Part shown: piece after piece, positions 32,933 through 42,008 of the stretch
How the letters are laid out: each line of letters begins with the position of its first letter
Numbering within the stretch: position 1 is the stretch's first letter
Assembly: GCF_022698165.1 (NCBI RefSeq)
Contig: NZ_JALDAY010000022.1
Span: 62,001-126,000 of the forward strand
Length of the DNA: 64,000 nt
From: Streptomyces cylindrosporus
Lineage (GTDB): Bacteria; Actinomycetota; Actinomycetes; Streptomycetales; Streptomycetaceae
Reading direction: 5' to 3'
Position numbers and translations under genes: made by a program
The notes under the pieces: model-generated
Databases searched by the model: none
What the model saw: the letters and a program-made list of their open reading frames with translations, nothing else
Told to the model about the DNA's origin: nothing

Positions 32933-34431
32933 GCGCTCTCCCGGGCCCCGTCGAGTCCGGTGATCCGCACCGGCGTCCCCATGGTGGCGCGGGCCCGCTG
33001 GTTGGCGTCGTGCAGCCCCTCGTAGTAGGCCCGGTCCAGGTCCTTGACGCGGTCCGAATAGAACATCCAGGACAGGATGTCGCGGTACTTGAAGCCCTTG
33101 GGGGTGAGCTGTACACGGCTCGCGCCGATCCGGTGCACCAGTCCGCCGGCCTGCGCCGCCTCCAGCACCGCGCCCACCTCGTCGGCGATCGCGTCGAGAC
33201 CGGCGCGGTCCAGTTCGGCCAGGTCGAGGTCGAAGGTGTCCAGGACCAGCCGCTTGCGGGCGCGTTCCTCGGCGGTGAGGACGAAACCCGTGGTGGGGCG
33301 GAGGGTGTGGTCCCGCGCCCCCTCGATGTACTGCGCCACCTCCGGGAGGGACGGCCGCACGCTCCCGGTCATGTAGTCGAGGACCGAGGTGTACGAGCGG
33401 GCGCCGACGCCGAGCCCGAGCAGCGGGACGCCATGGAAGGTGAGGACTTTCTGGACGTAACCCCCGCGCCCCGGCTTCTTGTAGCGGACCGAGCCTTCCT
33501 GGACGTAGCCGTGCGCGGTGAACACCTCGCGGGCGTAGTCGTAGCGCTCGTACAGCTCGGGTTTCCACATGTACTGGTAGGCGCCGGTCCGGGAGAACCA
33601 GGCGTCCGGGCGCACGGTCAGGAAGTAGGTGGACACCGTGGTGGGCGCGAGCTTCGCGAGTTCGTCCACCGAGTGCCGCCAGGACTCGGGGGTCTGGCCC
33701 GCGAAGCCCATGATCAGGTCGGTGGAGAGGTCGGGCAGCCCGAGTTCCTGCACGATCGCGACGGCCTGGCGGATCGTGGCCTCTCCCGCCTGGCCGCGTC
33801 CCGCCTCCCTGATCTCCTTGGGGACCAGTGACTGGATTCCGATGTTGGCCCGGGTCAGGCCGAGTTGGAGAAGGCGGCCGAAGCCGTCCGGATCCGCGAC
33901 GATCGAGTCGGGTGTGGCCTCCACGGCGACTTCCTCCACGGTGGAGCGCCAGTTGGGGTAGACCGACCCGAGCGTCGCGAAGATCTGCTCGAAGTGCCGG
34001 GTGCCGAGCAGGGAAGGAGTGCCGCCGCCGATGTAGACGGTGCGCAGCCGGCGGGCCTGGATGATCTCGGCGTGGTCGAGGATCTGGGTGCAGAGCGCGT
34101 CGGTGTAGGCGTCGTACAGCTCCTGGTCGGTGGAGATGACCGTGTAGAGGTTGCAGAATCCGCACTTGTAGCGACAGAAGGGCACGTGCAGATAGAGGTT
34201 GAGCTCGGGTGTCCGGTGGTTGCCCAGGTCGCGGGCCCACAGCTCGCGGATGTCCCAGGAGCCCTCGTCGAGGGGCCGGTAGGCCGAGCGCGGCGGATAG
34301 GAGTACTGGTAGGGCGGGATGACGCCCTGCTCGATGTGCCGGGTGAGCTCGCTGTGCAGGTCGTTCACGATGAACCGAGCATGCAACAATTTGTTGACGC
34401 CATCGATTTGGTCTGCCGACTCGGTTGTCAC
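32929..34431 (-). CDS. HemN/HemW-like radical SAM enzyme
   Basis: A 500-residue radical SAM protein of the coproporphyrinogen III oxidase-like group. The [4Fe-4S] motif is HVPFCRYKCGFCNLY with Cys86, Cys90 and Cys93, followed by TVYIGGGTPSLL and DLIMGFAGQT. A C-terminal winged-helix-like HemN domain reads LTPKGFKYRDILSWMF. Haem genes elsewhere in the window do not include it, and its coupling to a DUF1152 gene points to secondary metabolism. Related HemN-like proteins methylate or cyclopropanate substrates in natural product pathways. The start is uncertain: GTG 34431 has no ribosome site and its first 20 codons have atypical base use; GTG 34368 is an alternative. Confidence 0.85.
   Translation of the reverse strand: MTTESADQIDGVNKLLHARFIVNDLHSELTRHIEQGVIPPYQYSYPPRSAYRPLDEGSWDIRELWARDLGNHRTPELNLYLHVPFCRYKCGFCNLYTVISTDQELYDAYTDALCTQILDHAEIIQARRLRTVYIGGGTPSLLGTRHFEQIFATLGSVYPNWRSTVEEVAVEATPDSIVADPDGFGRLLQLGLTRANIGIQSLVPKEIREAGRGQAGEATIRQAVAIVQELGLPDLSTDLIMGFAGQTPESWRHSVDELAKLAPTTVSTYFLTVRPDAWFSRTGAYQYMWKPELYERYDYAREVFTAHGYVQEGSVRYKKPGRGGYVQKVLTFHGVPLLGLGVGARSYTSVLDYMTGSVRPSLPEVAQYIEGARDHTLRPTTGFVLTAEERARKRLVLDTFDLDLAELDRAGLDAIADEVGAVLEAAQAGGLVHRIGASRVQLTPKGFKYRDILSWMFYSDRVKDLDRAYYEGLHDANQRARATMGTPVRITGLDGARESA
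34384..34396. promoter_or_regulatory. Palindrome 1 of the cassette control region
   Basis: CAACAATTTGTTG has six-base inverted arms around one base. It lies inside the 5' end of the annotated radical SAM frame, in an AT-richer patch that may really be leader sequence. A near-identical site is 75 bp away. Confidence 0.6.
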
Positions 34432-34458
34432 AGCAGGGTTTTACGTCCAGGACACCTT

Positions 34459-34471
34459 CAACAATGTGTTG
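34459..34471. promoter_or_regulatory. Palindrome 2 of the cassette control region
   Basis: CAACAATGTGTTG matches palindrome 1 in 12 of 13 positions. It lies 43 bases before the ATP-grasp start and upstream of the opposing radical SAM start. The two centres are 75 bp apart, close to seven helical turns, as expected for one dimeric repressor controlling both directions. Confidence 0.6.
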
Positions 34472-34513
34472 TGCGAGCAGAGTTGGGGCTGCACTCGAAA
34501 GGGGGGACTGAGC

Positions 34514-35761
34514 GTGGACGCGGACACGGACGGCACCGGCGTGCTGGTGGTCGAACCGATGGGCAACGCGGGCCCGTTCCTGGCCGAGGCCGCCGAACGG
34601 CTCGGACTGCGGCTGTACGGCGCCACGCACCGCGAGGTCCACGAGGGCTACGCCCCCTGGCTGACCGGGGCGCTGGCCGGGGTCTGCCTCACCGACCTCA
34701 CGGACCCCGGCCGGGCACTGGACGACCTGGAGGCGTACTGCCGTACCCACCGGATCAGCGCGGTCGCGGCCTGCTGGGAACTGTTCACCCCGCTGGCGGC
34801 GGCACTCGCGGCCCGGCTGGGGCTGCCGGGCAACGACCCGGCCCTCGCCCGCGCGGCCCGCAACAAGATCGAGATGGCCGAGGCCTTCCGCGCGGCCGGG
34901 GTCCCGGCCCCGGCGGGTGCGGTGGCCGCCGACGCCACCGAGGCACACCGGGTGGCCGCCGAGGCCGGGCTGGGCTGGCCGCTCGTGGTCAAACCGGCGG
35001 AACAGGGCGGCTCCTGGGGCGTCAGCGTCGTCAGCGGCCCCGAGGAACTCGACGAGGCGGTCGCCGCCGCCCGACGGTTCACCCGGGCGATGCCCCACGG
35101 ACTGCCGCTGGACAACCGCGTACTGCTCCAGAGCCATGTGCCCGGCGCGGAGTACTCCGCCGAGACCGTGGTCTGCGAAGGCGTCGCGTACGCGCTGCCC
35201 GTGGTCGCCAAGGAGACCACCACCGGGCGCTACCGAGTGGAGACCGGGCACACCTGCCCGGCCGGGCTGTCCCCCGAACTGGACCGTGCCGTCCGGCACA
35301 CGGCCGCCCGCGCCGCCCTCGCCGTCGGCGTCCGCAACGGCATCGCGCACACGGAGATGAAGGTCCCGCCCGGTTCCGGCAGCCCGGTCGTGATCGAGAC
35401 CGGTGCCCGGCTGCCCGGGGACAACATCTGCGAGATCGTCGAGGCGGCGACGGGCGTCAGCGAGGCCGTCGCCTACCTCCAGGCCGTCACCGGCCACCCG
35501 CCCGACACCCGGGTGACCCGCGAACGGGCGGCGGCCATCCGGTTCCTGCTGCCCGAACGCGCCGGGGTGCTGGAACACGTTCGGGTGCCCGAGATCCCCG
35601 GCACCCGGGCCGAGCTCGAACTGTGCCCCGGCGACCCCGTCCCCGAACCCGCCGACAGCGCGGGCCGGATCGGCCACGTGGTGGCCGTGGCCGACAGCCC
35701 GGAGCGGGCCCGGAGTCTCGCGGCCCGGGCGATCGACGGGACCAGGCTGCACGTGAAGTGA
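34514..35761 (+). CDS. ATP-grasp ligase 1 (L-amino acid ligase-like)
   Basis: A 415-residue ATP-grasp enzyme. GTG 34514 is chosen because a run of G residues precedes it and the frame upstream has poor coding signal. The glycine-rich loop is KPAEQGGSWGVSVV, and metal ligands are in VIETGARLPGDNI (Glu295 and Asn304). The ordering resembles L-amino acid ligases such as BacD and carnosine-synthase-like enzymes, which activate a carboxylate as acyl phosphate and couple it to an amine. It should catalyse amide formation. It is followed by a second, different ATP-grasp gene 58 bases on. Confidence 0.88.
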   Translation: MDADTDGTGVLVVEPMGNAGPFLAEAAERLGLRLYGATHREVHEGYAPWLTGALAGVCLTDLTDPGRALDDLEAYCRTHRISAVAACWELFTPLAAALAARLGLPGNDPALARAARNKIEMAEAFRAAGVPAPAGAVAADATEAHRVAAEAGLGWPLVVKPAEQGGSWGVSVVSGPEELDEAVAAARRFTRAMPHGLPLDNRVLLQSHVPGAEYSAETVVCEGVAYALPVVAKETTTGRYRVETGHTCPAGLSPELDRAVRHTAARAALAVGVRNGIAHTEMKVPPGSGSPVVIETGARLPGDNICEIVEAATGVSEAVAYLQAVTGHPPDTRVTRERAAAIRFLLPERAGVLEHVRVPEIPGTRAELELCPGDPVPEPADSAGRIGHVVAVADSPERARSLAARAIDGTRLHVK

Positions 35762-35819
35762 CCGTGGTGACCGTCATCGTGACGTGAGACCCCGACCGTC
35801 AACAGAGCAGAGGGAGCCC

Positions 35820-37100
35820 ATGGCGAACGTGCCGAACGTGCCCGACACGGTGCGGAAGATCGCGTTCCTGAGGTCCGTCGACATCCAGCGCGCCGACCCC
35901 TACATCCAGCGCACCGTCCGGGCACTGGCCGCCGAGGGCATCGAGTCCAGGCTGTTCCACACGCACGGCCGGGCGGACGAGGACGACTTTCCCGGTGGCC
36001 GCCAGGCCGTCGACCCCGGCCTCACCCCGCGCGAACTGGCCGCGCTGGTCCGGGAGTGGGGAGCCGACGCCGCCGTCTCCATCTCCCTGCCCTGCGAGAA
36101 CGCGCTGCGCGACGCCACGGTGAAGGAACTGCTCGACGCCGAGGGCATCCCCACGGTCATGACCCCGCTCGCCGCCACCGCGCTGCTGAGCGACAAATGG
36201 GAGACCAAGCAGCTCCTGGCCCGCGCCGGCCTGGACGTCCCGCGTGGTCTGCGCGCCGACTCCGACCTTCTCGCCGGACGCGGACTCGGCGTCCCCGCCT
36301 ACGCCGACACCCTGCGGGTACGGGCCGCGCGCATCGGCTACCCGCTCCTGTCCAAGCCGCTGTGGGACTCCACCAGCATGGGCATCCGGGCTCTGCCCGA
36401 CCCAGCGGCACTGGACGCCTACCTCCAGGACCCGCCGCCTGTCTCCGCCGTCATCGAGGAGTGCGTCGACGGCGACCTGTGCAGCGTCGACATCGTCGGC
36501 GAGCCCGGCGCCTACCGGGTCCTGCCGCTGTGCTGGACCGGCACCGCCGGCGCCGAACCGGTGTTCACCTTCGCCGATCTGCGCTGGTGCGGACCACGCC
36601 CCGGAGCCGACCTCGCCTTCGAGCCCGTCGCCGCCCGGCTGGTCGCCCTCTGCGAGGAACTCGGCGTCCGCGGCTCCGTCAACGTCGACATGATCCACAC
36701 CGGCGGCCGGTACGTCGTCCTGGAGATCAACCCCCGTATCGGCGGCGCCACCACCCTCTCCTGCGCCGCCTCGGACACCAACACCTTCACCGCCCTGACC
36801 GACATGGCGCTCGGCCGGTATGTCGCCGGCACGGGCCGCCGGGTCCGCTGGGCCGTCGAGTTCCTCTCTCCCGAGAGCCTGCCGCCGGGCGCCCGCGAGG
36901 AACTGGCGGACCGGGTGGACCTCGTCACCGCGCACGAACTCGTCATCGACGGCGTCAGCCACGGCGACATCGTCGTCCTCACCCTCGCCGACGGCGAGGA
37001 GCAGCAGACCGTGAAGGCCCTCGAAGACCTGCAGGCCGTCACCGGCTTCCCCCGGCAGGAAGTGCTGGACAAGGTGCGTGCCCTGCTGTCCGCCTCATGA
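35820..37100 (+). CDS. ATP-grasp ligase 2 (CarB/PylC-like)
   Basis: A 426-residue ATP-grasp enzyme with GAGGGAG before its ATG. It has LSDKWETKQLLARAGLDVP, the common entry to the ATP-binding domain, YPLLSKPLWDSTSMGI, and the metal-binding VLEINPRIGGATTLS (Glu302, Asn304). Its N-terminus differs from ligase 1 and is closer to carbamoyl-phosphate-synthase- or PylC-type proteins. A second amide or acyl-phosphate step is implied. The stop overlaps the next start (ATGA). Confidence 0.88.
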   Translation: MANVPNVPDTVRKIAFLRSVDIQRADPYIQRTVRALAAEGIESRLFHTHGRADEDDFPGGRQAVDPGLTPRELAALVREWGADAAVSISLPCENALRDATVKELLDAEGIPTVMTPLAATALLSDKWETKQLLARAGLDVPRGLRADSDLLAGRGLGVPAYADTLRVRAARIGYPLLSKPLWDSTSMGIRALPDPAALDAYLQDPPPVSAVIEECVDGDLCSVDIVGEPGAYRVLPLCWTGTAGAEPVFTFADLRWCGPRPGADLAFEPVAARLVALCEELGVRGSVNVDMIHTGGRYVVLEINPRIGGATTLSCAASDTNTFTALTDMALGRYVAGTGRRVRWAVEFLSPESLPPGAREELADRVDLVTAHELVIDGVSHGDIVVLTLADGEEQQTVKALEDLQAVTGFPRQEVLDKVRALLSAS

Positions 37101-38392
37101 CCGCCGAGACCTCCACCGCCCCGGACACCCCCGCGCCGGCCGGCCGGGCGGCGCGGTTGCTCGGTCTGCCCGCCGTCCGCGGCCACGGCCGGTTCATCAC
37201 CGGCAACCTCGTCGACTCCGTCGGCAGCGGCATGCTGCTGCCGCTGGGGCTGCTGTACTTCACCACCGTGCGCGGGCTCTCGGCCCCCGCCGTCGGCGCC
37301 GCCGTCACGGTGGGACAGCTCGCCGCCCTGCCCGCCGTCCTCGTCACCGGCCGGCTCATGGACCGGCGCGGACCACGCCTGCCGACCGTCGTGGCCAACA
37401 TGGTCACCGCCGCCGGATTCCTGGTCTTCCTCCTCGCCCACCGGCCCTGGCAGATCGCCTGCGCCTACGTGCTGGTGCAGTCCGGGGTCAACGGCTACTA
37501 CACCGCCCAGCGCACCCTGGTCACCCGGGCCACCCCGGCGGGTGAGCTCCGTGCCTGGTTCGCCTTCACCGCGAGCCTGCGCAACATCGGCATCGGCGCG
37601 GGCGCCGCCCTCGCCGCGGGCGCCCTCGCGCTGTACGGCACCACGGCCCTGACCGGCCTGCTCCTGACCGCCGCCCCGCTCTACGTCCTGGCCGCGGCCT
37701 GCTTCGCCCGGGTCCCGCTGACGGCCCCGCACGACAAGGAACAACCGCCCGGGAACGACGACGGGCCCAGGGCCGGCCCGGAGCCCGTCGCCGACGGCAC
37801 CCGCCGCTACCTCCTCCTCGTGGCCTGCGCCCTCCCCTTCGTCCTCTCCCAGACGATGCCGGCCGTGCTCTTCGCCCTGTACGCCACCGACGTCCTGCAC
37901 CTCGCGGCCTGGACGGCCAGCCTCCTGCTCATCCTGAACACGGTCCTGGTCTCCACGCTGACCACCCCGCTCACCGCCCATGTCACCCCGGCGCAGCCAC
38001 GCCACGCCCTCCTCCTCGGCTACGGCGTCCTCGTGATCGCCATGCTCGCCTTCGCCGCCCCCGTGCTGTCGGACACGGCCGTTCCCGCGTGGCCCGCGCT
38101 GCTGTCGGCGACGGTGCTGTTCACCCTGGCCGAGATCTTCTGCTCCCCGGCGCTCAACGAACTCTCCGTGTCCCTCACCCCGGACGCCGCCCGGGGCCGC
38201 CGCCAGAGCCTCTACCAGCTCGCCTGGTCGGCCGGGAACATCACGGCACCGGTGCTGTTCACCTGTCTCCTGAGCGTCGGAGGCGTGGTGCCATGGGCGT
38301 TCCAGGGCCTCGCCTGCCTCCTCGCGCTGCCCGCGCTGCTGACCCTGCGTCCGGCCCCCGCCAACCCCGACGAAAGCGCCACACGACCATGA
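37097..38392 (+). CDS. MFS transporter, probable product exporter
   Basis: A 431-residue major facilitator superfamily protein with about twelve hydrophobic segments. The loop between helices 2 and 3 carries GRLMDRRGPRLPTVVANM, the family signature. A hydrophilic central loop (HDKEQPPGNDDGPRAG) separates the two six-helix halves. It overlaps both neighbours by four bases, so it is in the ATP-grasp operon and most simply exports that pathway's product or gives self-resistance. Confidence 0.9.
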   Translation: MTAETSTAPDTPAPAGRAARLLGLPAVRGHGRFITGNLVDSVGSGMLLPLGLLYFTTVRGLSAPAVGAAVTVGQLAALPAVLVTGRLMDRRGPRLPTVVANMVTAAGFLVFLLAHRPWQIACAYVLVQSGVNGYYTAQRTLVTRATPAGELRAWFAFTASLRNIGIGAGAALAAGALALYGTTALTGLLLTAAPLYVLAAACFARVPLTAPHDKEQPPGNDDGPRAGPEPVADGTRRYLLLVACALPFVLSQTMPAVLFALYATDVLHLAAWTASLLLILNTVLVSTLTTPLTAHVTPAQPRHALLLGYGVLVIAMLAFAAPVLSDTAVPAWPALLSATVLFTLAEIFCSPALNELSVSLTPDAARGRRQSLYQLAWSAGNITAPVLFTCLLSVGGVVPWAFQGLACLLALPALLTLRPAPANPDESATRP

Positions 38393-39372
38393 AGACCCGC
38401 ATCGTCGGCACCCTCCACGAGGTACCCGAGCCCGACTGGGACCGCCTCGCCCGCCCCGCCGGCCTGTACCTCTCCCACCGCTGGCTGCTGGGCCAGGAGC
38501 CGGACCCGACGGCGACGCCGTCGTACGCCCTGGTCACGGACGACGACGGCACCCTTCTCGCGGCCGCGCCCCTCTACCTCGTGCACAGCGAGCCCAACGA
38601 CTTCTACGTCCCCGACCCGCCCGGCCCCCGGGTCCTGGCCGGAGCCCGCCGCGGGTACCACAACGCACCCCTGACCCACCCCGGCCTGACCCCGGCTCGC
38701 CGCACCGCCTGCCTCGCCCTCCTCCGCGACTGCGCCCGCGCCCACGCCGAACGCCACGGCACCACCCACTGGTGGCCGTACCTCACCGAGGCCGCCGCCG
38801 GCCGGCTCGCCGAGGTGTACGAGGGTGCCGTACCGCGGCACGTGGAGGACGACGCCACCATCCCCCTGCCGGGCAACGGCTTCGAGGACTACCTGGCCTC
38901 GCTGCCCTCCAAACGCCGGGTGGCGATACGCCACGAACGCGCCGCGTTCCAGGCATCCGGGCTGACCGTCCGACACGAGCCGCTCAGCACCTGCTACCGC
39001 GAGGCCGGCGCACTGCTCGCCGCCCTCCAGCACGCGCACGGGCACCCCGGCGACGACACCGACCCGATGACCCGGCTGCTGGGCGAGCAGGCCGAGGCGA
39101 TGGGCGAGCAGGCCCATGTGACGGCCGCCTACGACGGCCGTCACATGGCGGCCTTCAGCCTCTACTACCACTTCGGCGACACGACATGGCTGCGCGCCTG
39201 CGGCACCGCCCCGTCCTGCCCCGCCCCCTTCGCCTACTTCAACCTCACCTACTACCTCCCCATCGAAGCCGCCTACCGGCACGGCACCACCGCCCTGCAC
39301 GCCGGCATGAAGACCATCCAGGCCAAACGGCTGCGCGGCGCGCGGATCACAGCTCTGTTCGACCTGCGCTGA
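38389..39372 (+). CDS. FemAB/GNAT-like N-acyltransferase (COG3146-like)
   Basis: A 327-residue protein resembling the peptidogalycan-biosynthesis or COG3146 N-acyltransferase group, which has two GNAT folds like FemAB. Features are YLSHRWLLGQEPDPTATPSY, the block FEDYLASLPSKRRVAIRHER, and the C-terminal FAYFNLTYYLPIEAAYRHGT with AGMKTIQAKRLRG. It could transfer an aminoacyl or acyl group to an amine made by the ATP-grasp ligases. It is the last gene of the right-hand operon; argS begins 93 bases later. Confidence 0.85.
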   Translation: MKTRIVGTLHEVPEPDWDRLARPAGLYLSHRWLLGQEPDPTATPSYALVTDDDGTLLAAAPLYLVHSEPNDFYVPDPPGPRVLAGARRGYHNAPLTHPGLTPARRTACLALLRDCARAHAERHGTTHWWPYLTEAAAGRLAEVYEGAVPRHVEDDATIPLPGNGFEDYLASLPSKRRVAIRHERAAFQASGLTVRHEPLSTCYREAGALLAALQHAHGHPGDDTDPMTRLLGEQAEAMGEQAHVTAAYDGRHMAAFSLYYHFGDTTWLRACGTAPSCPAPFAYFNLTYYLPIEAAYRHGTTALHAGMKTIQAKRLRGARITALFDLR

Positions 39373-39465
39373 CCGCACCCGGCAACGAGACGCGAAAACC
39401 CCTTTGCCCCCCATGGGATACTGATTGGGTCTATCGATCCGACGAGGAGAACGGCTCCCCTTCCT

Positions 39466-41229
39466 ATGGCCCCGGTCACGTCCCTCAGCGACTCCGTCAC
39501 CCAGCAGCTCGCGTCCGCGCTCTCGGCCACCCTGCCGGAGGTCTCCGCGGACCCGCTGCTGCGACGCAGTGACCGGGCGGACTTCCAGGCGAACGGCATT
39601 CTCGCGCTCGCCAAGAAGGCCAAGGCCAACCCGCGGGAGCTGGCGACCCAGGTCGTCGGGCGGATCGTCACCGGCGACGAACTGATCAAGGACGTCGAGG
39701 TCTCCGGCCCCGGCTTCCTGAACCTCACGATCTCCGACCGGGCGATCACCGAGAACCTCGCCGCCCGGTACGCGGACGGCGACCGGCTCGGTGTGCCCCT
39801 CAAGGAGAACGCGGGCATCACGGTCATCGACTACGCCCAGCCGAACGTGGCGAAGGAGATGCACGTCGGTCACCTGCGCTCCGCCGTCATCGGTGACGCG
39901 CTGCGCGGCATGCTCGACTTCACCGGCGAGCGGACGATCGGCCGGCACCACATCGGCGACTGGGGCACCCAGTTCGGCATGCTCATCCAGTACCTGTTCG
40001 AGAACCCCGGCGAGCTGGCCCCGGCCGAGGACGTCGACGGCGAGCAGGCGATGTCGAACCTGAACCGGGTGTACAAGGCGTCGCGCGCGGTCTTCGACGC
40101 GGACGAGGAGTTCAAGGAGCGGGCCCGGAAGCGGGTCGTCGCCCTCCAGTCCGGCGACAAGGAGACCCTGGAGCTGTGGCAGCAGTTCGTGGACGAGTCG
40201 AAGGTCTACTTCTACTCGGTCTTCGAGAAGCTGGACATGGAGATCCGGGACGACGAGATCGTCGGCGAGTCGGCGTACAACGAGGGCATGCCGGAGACCG
40301 CCCGCCTCCTGGAGGAGATGGGCGTCGCGGTCCGCTCCGAGGGCGCGCTGGTCGTGTTCTTCGACGACATCCGCGGCAAGGACGACCAGCCGGTCCCGCT
40401 GATCGTGCAGAAGGCCGACGGCGGCTTCGGCTACGCGGCCTCCGACCTGACGGCGATCCGCAACAGGGTCACCGACCTGCACGCGACCTCGCTCCTGTAC
40501 GTGGTCGACGTACGCCAGTCGCTGCACTTCAAGATGGTCTTCGAGGCGGCGCGTCGGGCGGGCTGGCTGACCGACGAGGTCACCGCGCACAACATGGGCT
40601 ACGGCACGGTGCTGGGCGCGGACGGCAAGCCGTTCAAGACGCGTGAGGGCGAGACGGTACGGCTGGAGGACCTGCTGGACGAGGCGGTCGAGCGGGCGAC
40701 CGCGGTCGTGCGCGAGAAGGCCGAGAAGGTGGGCCTGACCGAGGAGGAGATCGTCGAGAACGGCCGGTACGTCGGCATCGGTGCCGTGAAGTACGCGGAC
40801 CTGTCGACGTCGCCGAACCGCGACTACAAGTTCGACCTGGACCAGATGGTGTCGCTGAACGGCGACACGTCGGTCTACCTCCAGTACGCGTACGCCCGTA
40901 TCAGGTCGATCCTGCGCAAGGCCGACGGGACGACCCCGGCCGCCCACCCCGAGCTCGAACTCGCCCCGGCGGAGCGGGCGCTGGGCCTGCACCTGGACGC
41001 CTTCGGGGACACGGTCTTCGAGGCGGCGGCGGAGTACGCCCCGCACAAGCTGGCCGCGTACCTGTACCAGCTGGCCTCGCACCTGACGACGTTCTACGAC
41101 CAGTGCCCGGTCCTGAAGGCCGACACCCAGGAACAGACGGAGAACCGCCTGTTCCTGGTCGACCTCACGGCCCGCACCCTGCACCGGGGCATGGCCCTGC
41201 TGGGCATCCGGACGCCCGAGAAGCTCTGA
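39466..41229 (+). CDS. argS: Arginyl-tRNA synthetase
   Basis: A 587-residue class I ArgRS, forming arginyl-tRNA. The HIGH signature is HVGH in VAKEMHVGHLRSAVIGD. The N-terminal Add-1 domain begins about residue 10, and the C-terminal anticodon-binding DALR domain shows LAAYLYQLASHLTTFYDQCP. ATG 39466 fits other Streptomyces ArgRS N-termini. A GAGGAG lies 16 bases before the ATG, farther than ideal. The preceding 93 bases should hold its promoter, but no clear -35/-10 pair is visible. Confidence 0.96.
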   Translation: MAPVTSLSDSVTQQLASALSATLPEVSADPLLRRSDRADFQANGILALAKKAKANPRELATQVVGRIVTGDELIKDVEVSGPGFLNLTISDRAITENLAARYADGDRLGVPLKENAGITVIDYAQPNVAKEMHVGHLRSAVIGDALRGMLDFTGERTIGRHHIGDWGTQFGMLIQYLFENPGELAPAEDVDGEQAMSNLNRVYKASRAVFDADEEFKERARKRVVALQSGDKETLELWQQFVDESKVYFYSVFEKLDMEIRDDEIVGESAYNEGMPETARLLEEMGVAVRSEGALVVFFDDIRGKDDQPVPLIVQKADGGFGYAASDLTAIRNRVTDLHATSLLYVVDVRQSLHFKMVFEAARRAGWLTDEVTAHNMGYGTVLGADGKPFKTREGETVRLEDLLDEAVERATAVVREKAEKVGLTEEEIVENGRYVGIGAVKYADLSTSPNRDYKFDLDQMVSLNGDTSVYLQYAYARIRSILRKADGTTPAAHPELELAPAERALGLHLDAFGDTVFEAAAEYAPHKLAAYLYQLASHLTTFYDQCPVLKADTQEQTENRLFLVDLTARTLHRGMALLGIRTPEKL

Positions 41230-41248
41230 TACGGGCCGTCGGCTCAGG

Positions 41249-41713
41249 TCAGCTGCACGGGTACAGGCCCGCGAAGTCGTTGGCGAACCGCTTGAAGGCG
41301 GCCCGGGTGTTCGGACCCGGGTCGCCGTCGATCTTGTCGGTGTAGTTCCAGCCGAACGCCAGCATGCGCTGGAGCGCCTTGATGGTGTTGGGGCCCGGGT
41401 CGCCGTCGATGTTGTCGTTGTAGTCCCAGTACTCCCGCAGGTGACGCTGCATCGCCTTCCAGCTGTTGGTGCCCAGCTGGCCGTCGATGCTGCCGGTGTA
41501 GCTCGCCGGGGCCCCGCGCAGGAAGCACTGGACGTACTTGGCCTGGAGCGTGCTCAGGCCAAGGTTGTTGGTGGCGAGGATGGAGACGGTCTGACCGCTC
41601 ACGGCCGGCGCGGACGCCGCGAAGCTGGTGCCCGCGGTCGCCAGACCGCCGGCGGCGAGCGCGGCCACGGCGGTGACGCTGACCAGGGTCCTGGCCAAGG
41701 CGTTCGATCGCAT
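41249..41713 (-). CDS. Secreted peptidoglycan-binding-like protein
   Basis: A 154-residue exported protein. The start ATG 41713 is chosen because GAAAGG precedes it and a signal peptide follows (ALARTLVSVTAVAALAAGG, cleavage near SFAAS). The mature part contains three related peptidoglycan-binding-type repeats, each ending IDGQLGTNS, IDGDPGPNT or IDGDPGPNT. It has no catalytic domain. It is divergent from a membrane-anchored HTH protein that carries the same kind of domain, separated by 295 bp containing the palindrome CGTCCCG-G-CGGGACG at 41801-41815. That gap shows no other gene. Confidence 0.85.
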   Translation of the reverse strand: MRSNALARTLVSVTAVAALAAGGLATAGTSFAASAPAVSGQTVSILATNNLGLSTLQAKYVQCFLRGAPASYTGSIDGQLGTNSWKAMQRHLREYWDYNDNIDGDPGPNTIKALQRMLAFGWNYTDKIDGDPGPNTRAAFKRFANDFAGLYPCS

Positions 41714-41800
41714 GCGTTTGCCTTTCGGGTCGTTGCTTGAGGTGGCGGGACGAGACTGCGGGGCGGGCGGCGGGGGCCGCCACGGTTGCCGCGAAAGTGG

Positions 41801-41815
41801 CGTCCCGGCGGGACG
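41801..41815. promoter_or_regulatory. Palindrome between the two peptidoglycan-binding-type genes
   Basis: CGTCCCG and CGGGACG flank a single G. It lies in the divergent promoter region, 88 bases upstream of the secreted protein gene. It could be the binding site of the HTH protein encoded opposite. Confidence 0.35.
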
Positions 41816-42008
41816 TCCCGCGCCCTGACCTGCGTGGACGTCGTCGGGGGTGGCGGTGGGGCGGGACGGGTGGGACAGGGCGATGGCCGGATTCCATGGA
41901 TGTGCGGTGCACGTTCCGGTGCGGTCCTGTGAATGCTGGTGCAGAATGCGGCGCGAGGTACGGGGGCCGCTGACCACGGCCGCCGTTTCACGGACGCGTG
42001 GGGGGACC

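Noticed and set aside
32929..34431. Coproporphyrinogen III oxidase for haem synthesis
   Set aside because: It is in a separate cassette with a DUF1152 protein and far from the haem genes; the HemN-like family is broad.
31856..35752. A single 1298-codon minus-strand open frame
   Set aside because: It is the DUF1152 frame continuing as a shadow through the radical SAM gene and the opposite-strand ATP-grasp gene; only 31856-32932 has family motifs.
38212..41184. Long minus-strand open frame opposite the acyltransferase and argS
   Set aside because: It has only Val/Arg/Gly/Leu-rich filler sequence, while both opposite genes have clear family motifs. High-GC genomes give such shadows.
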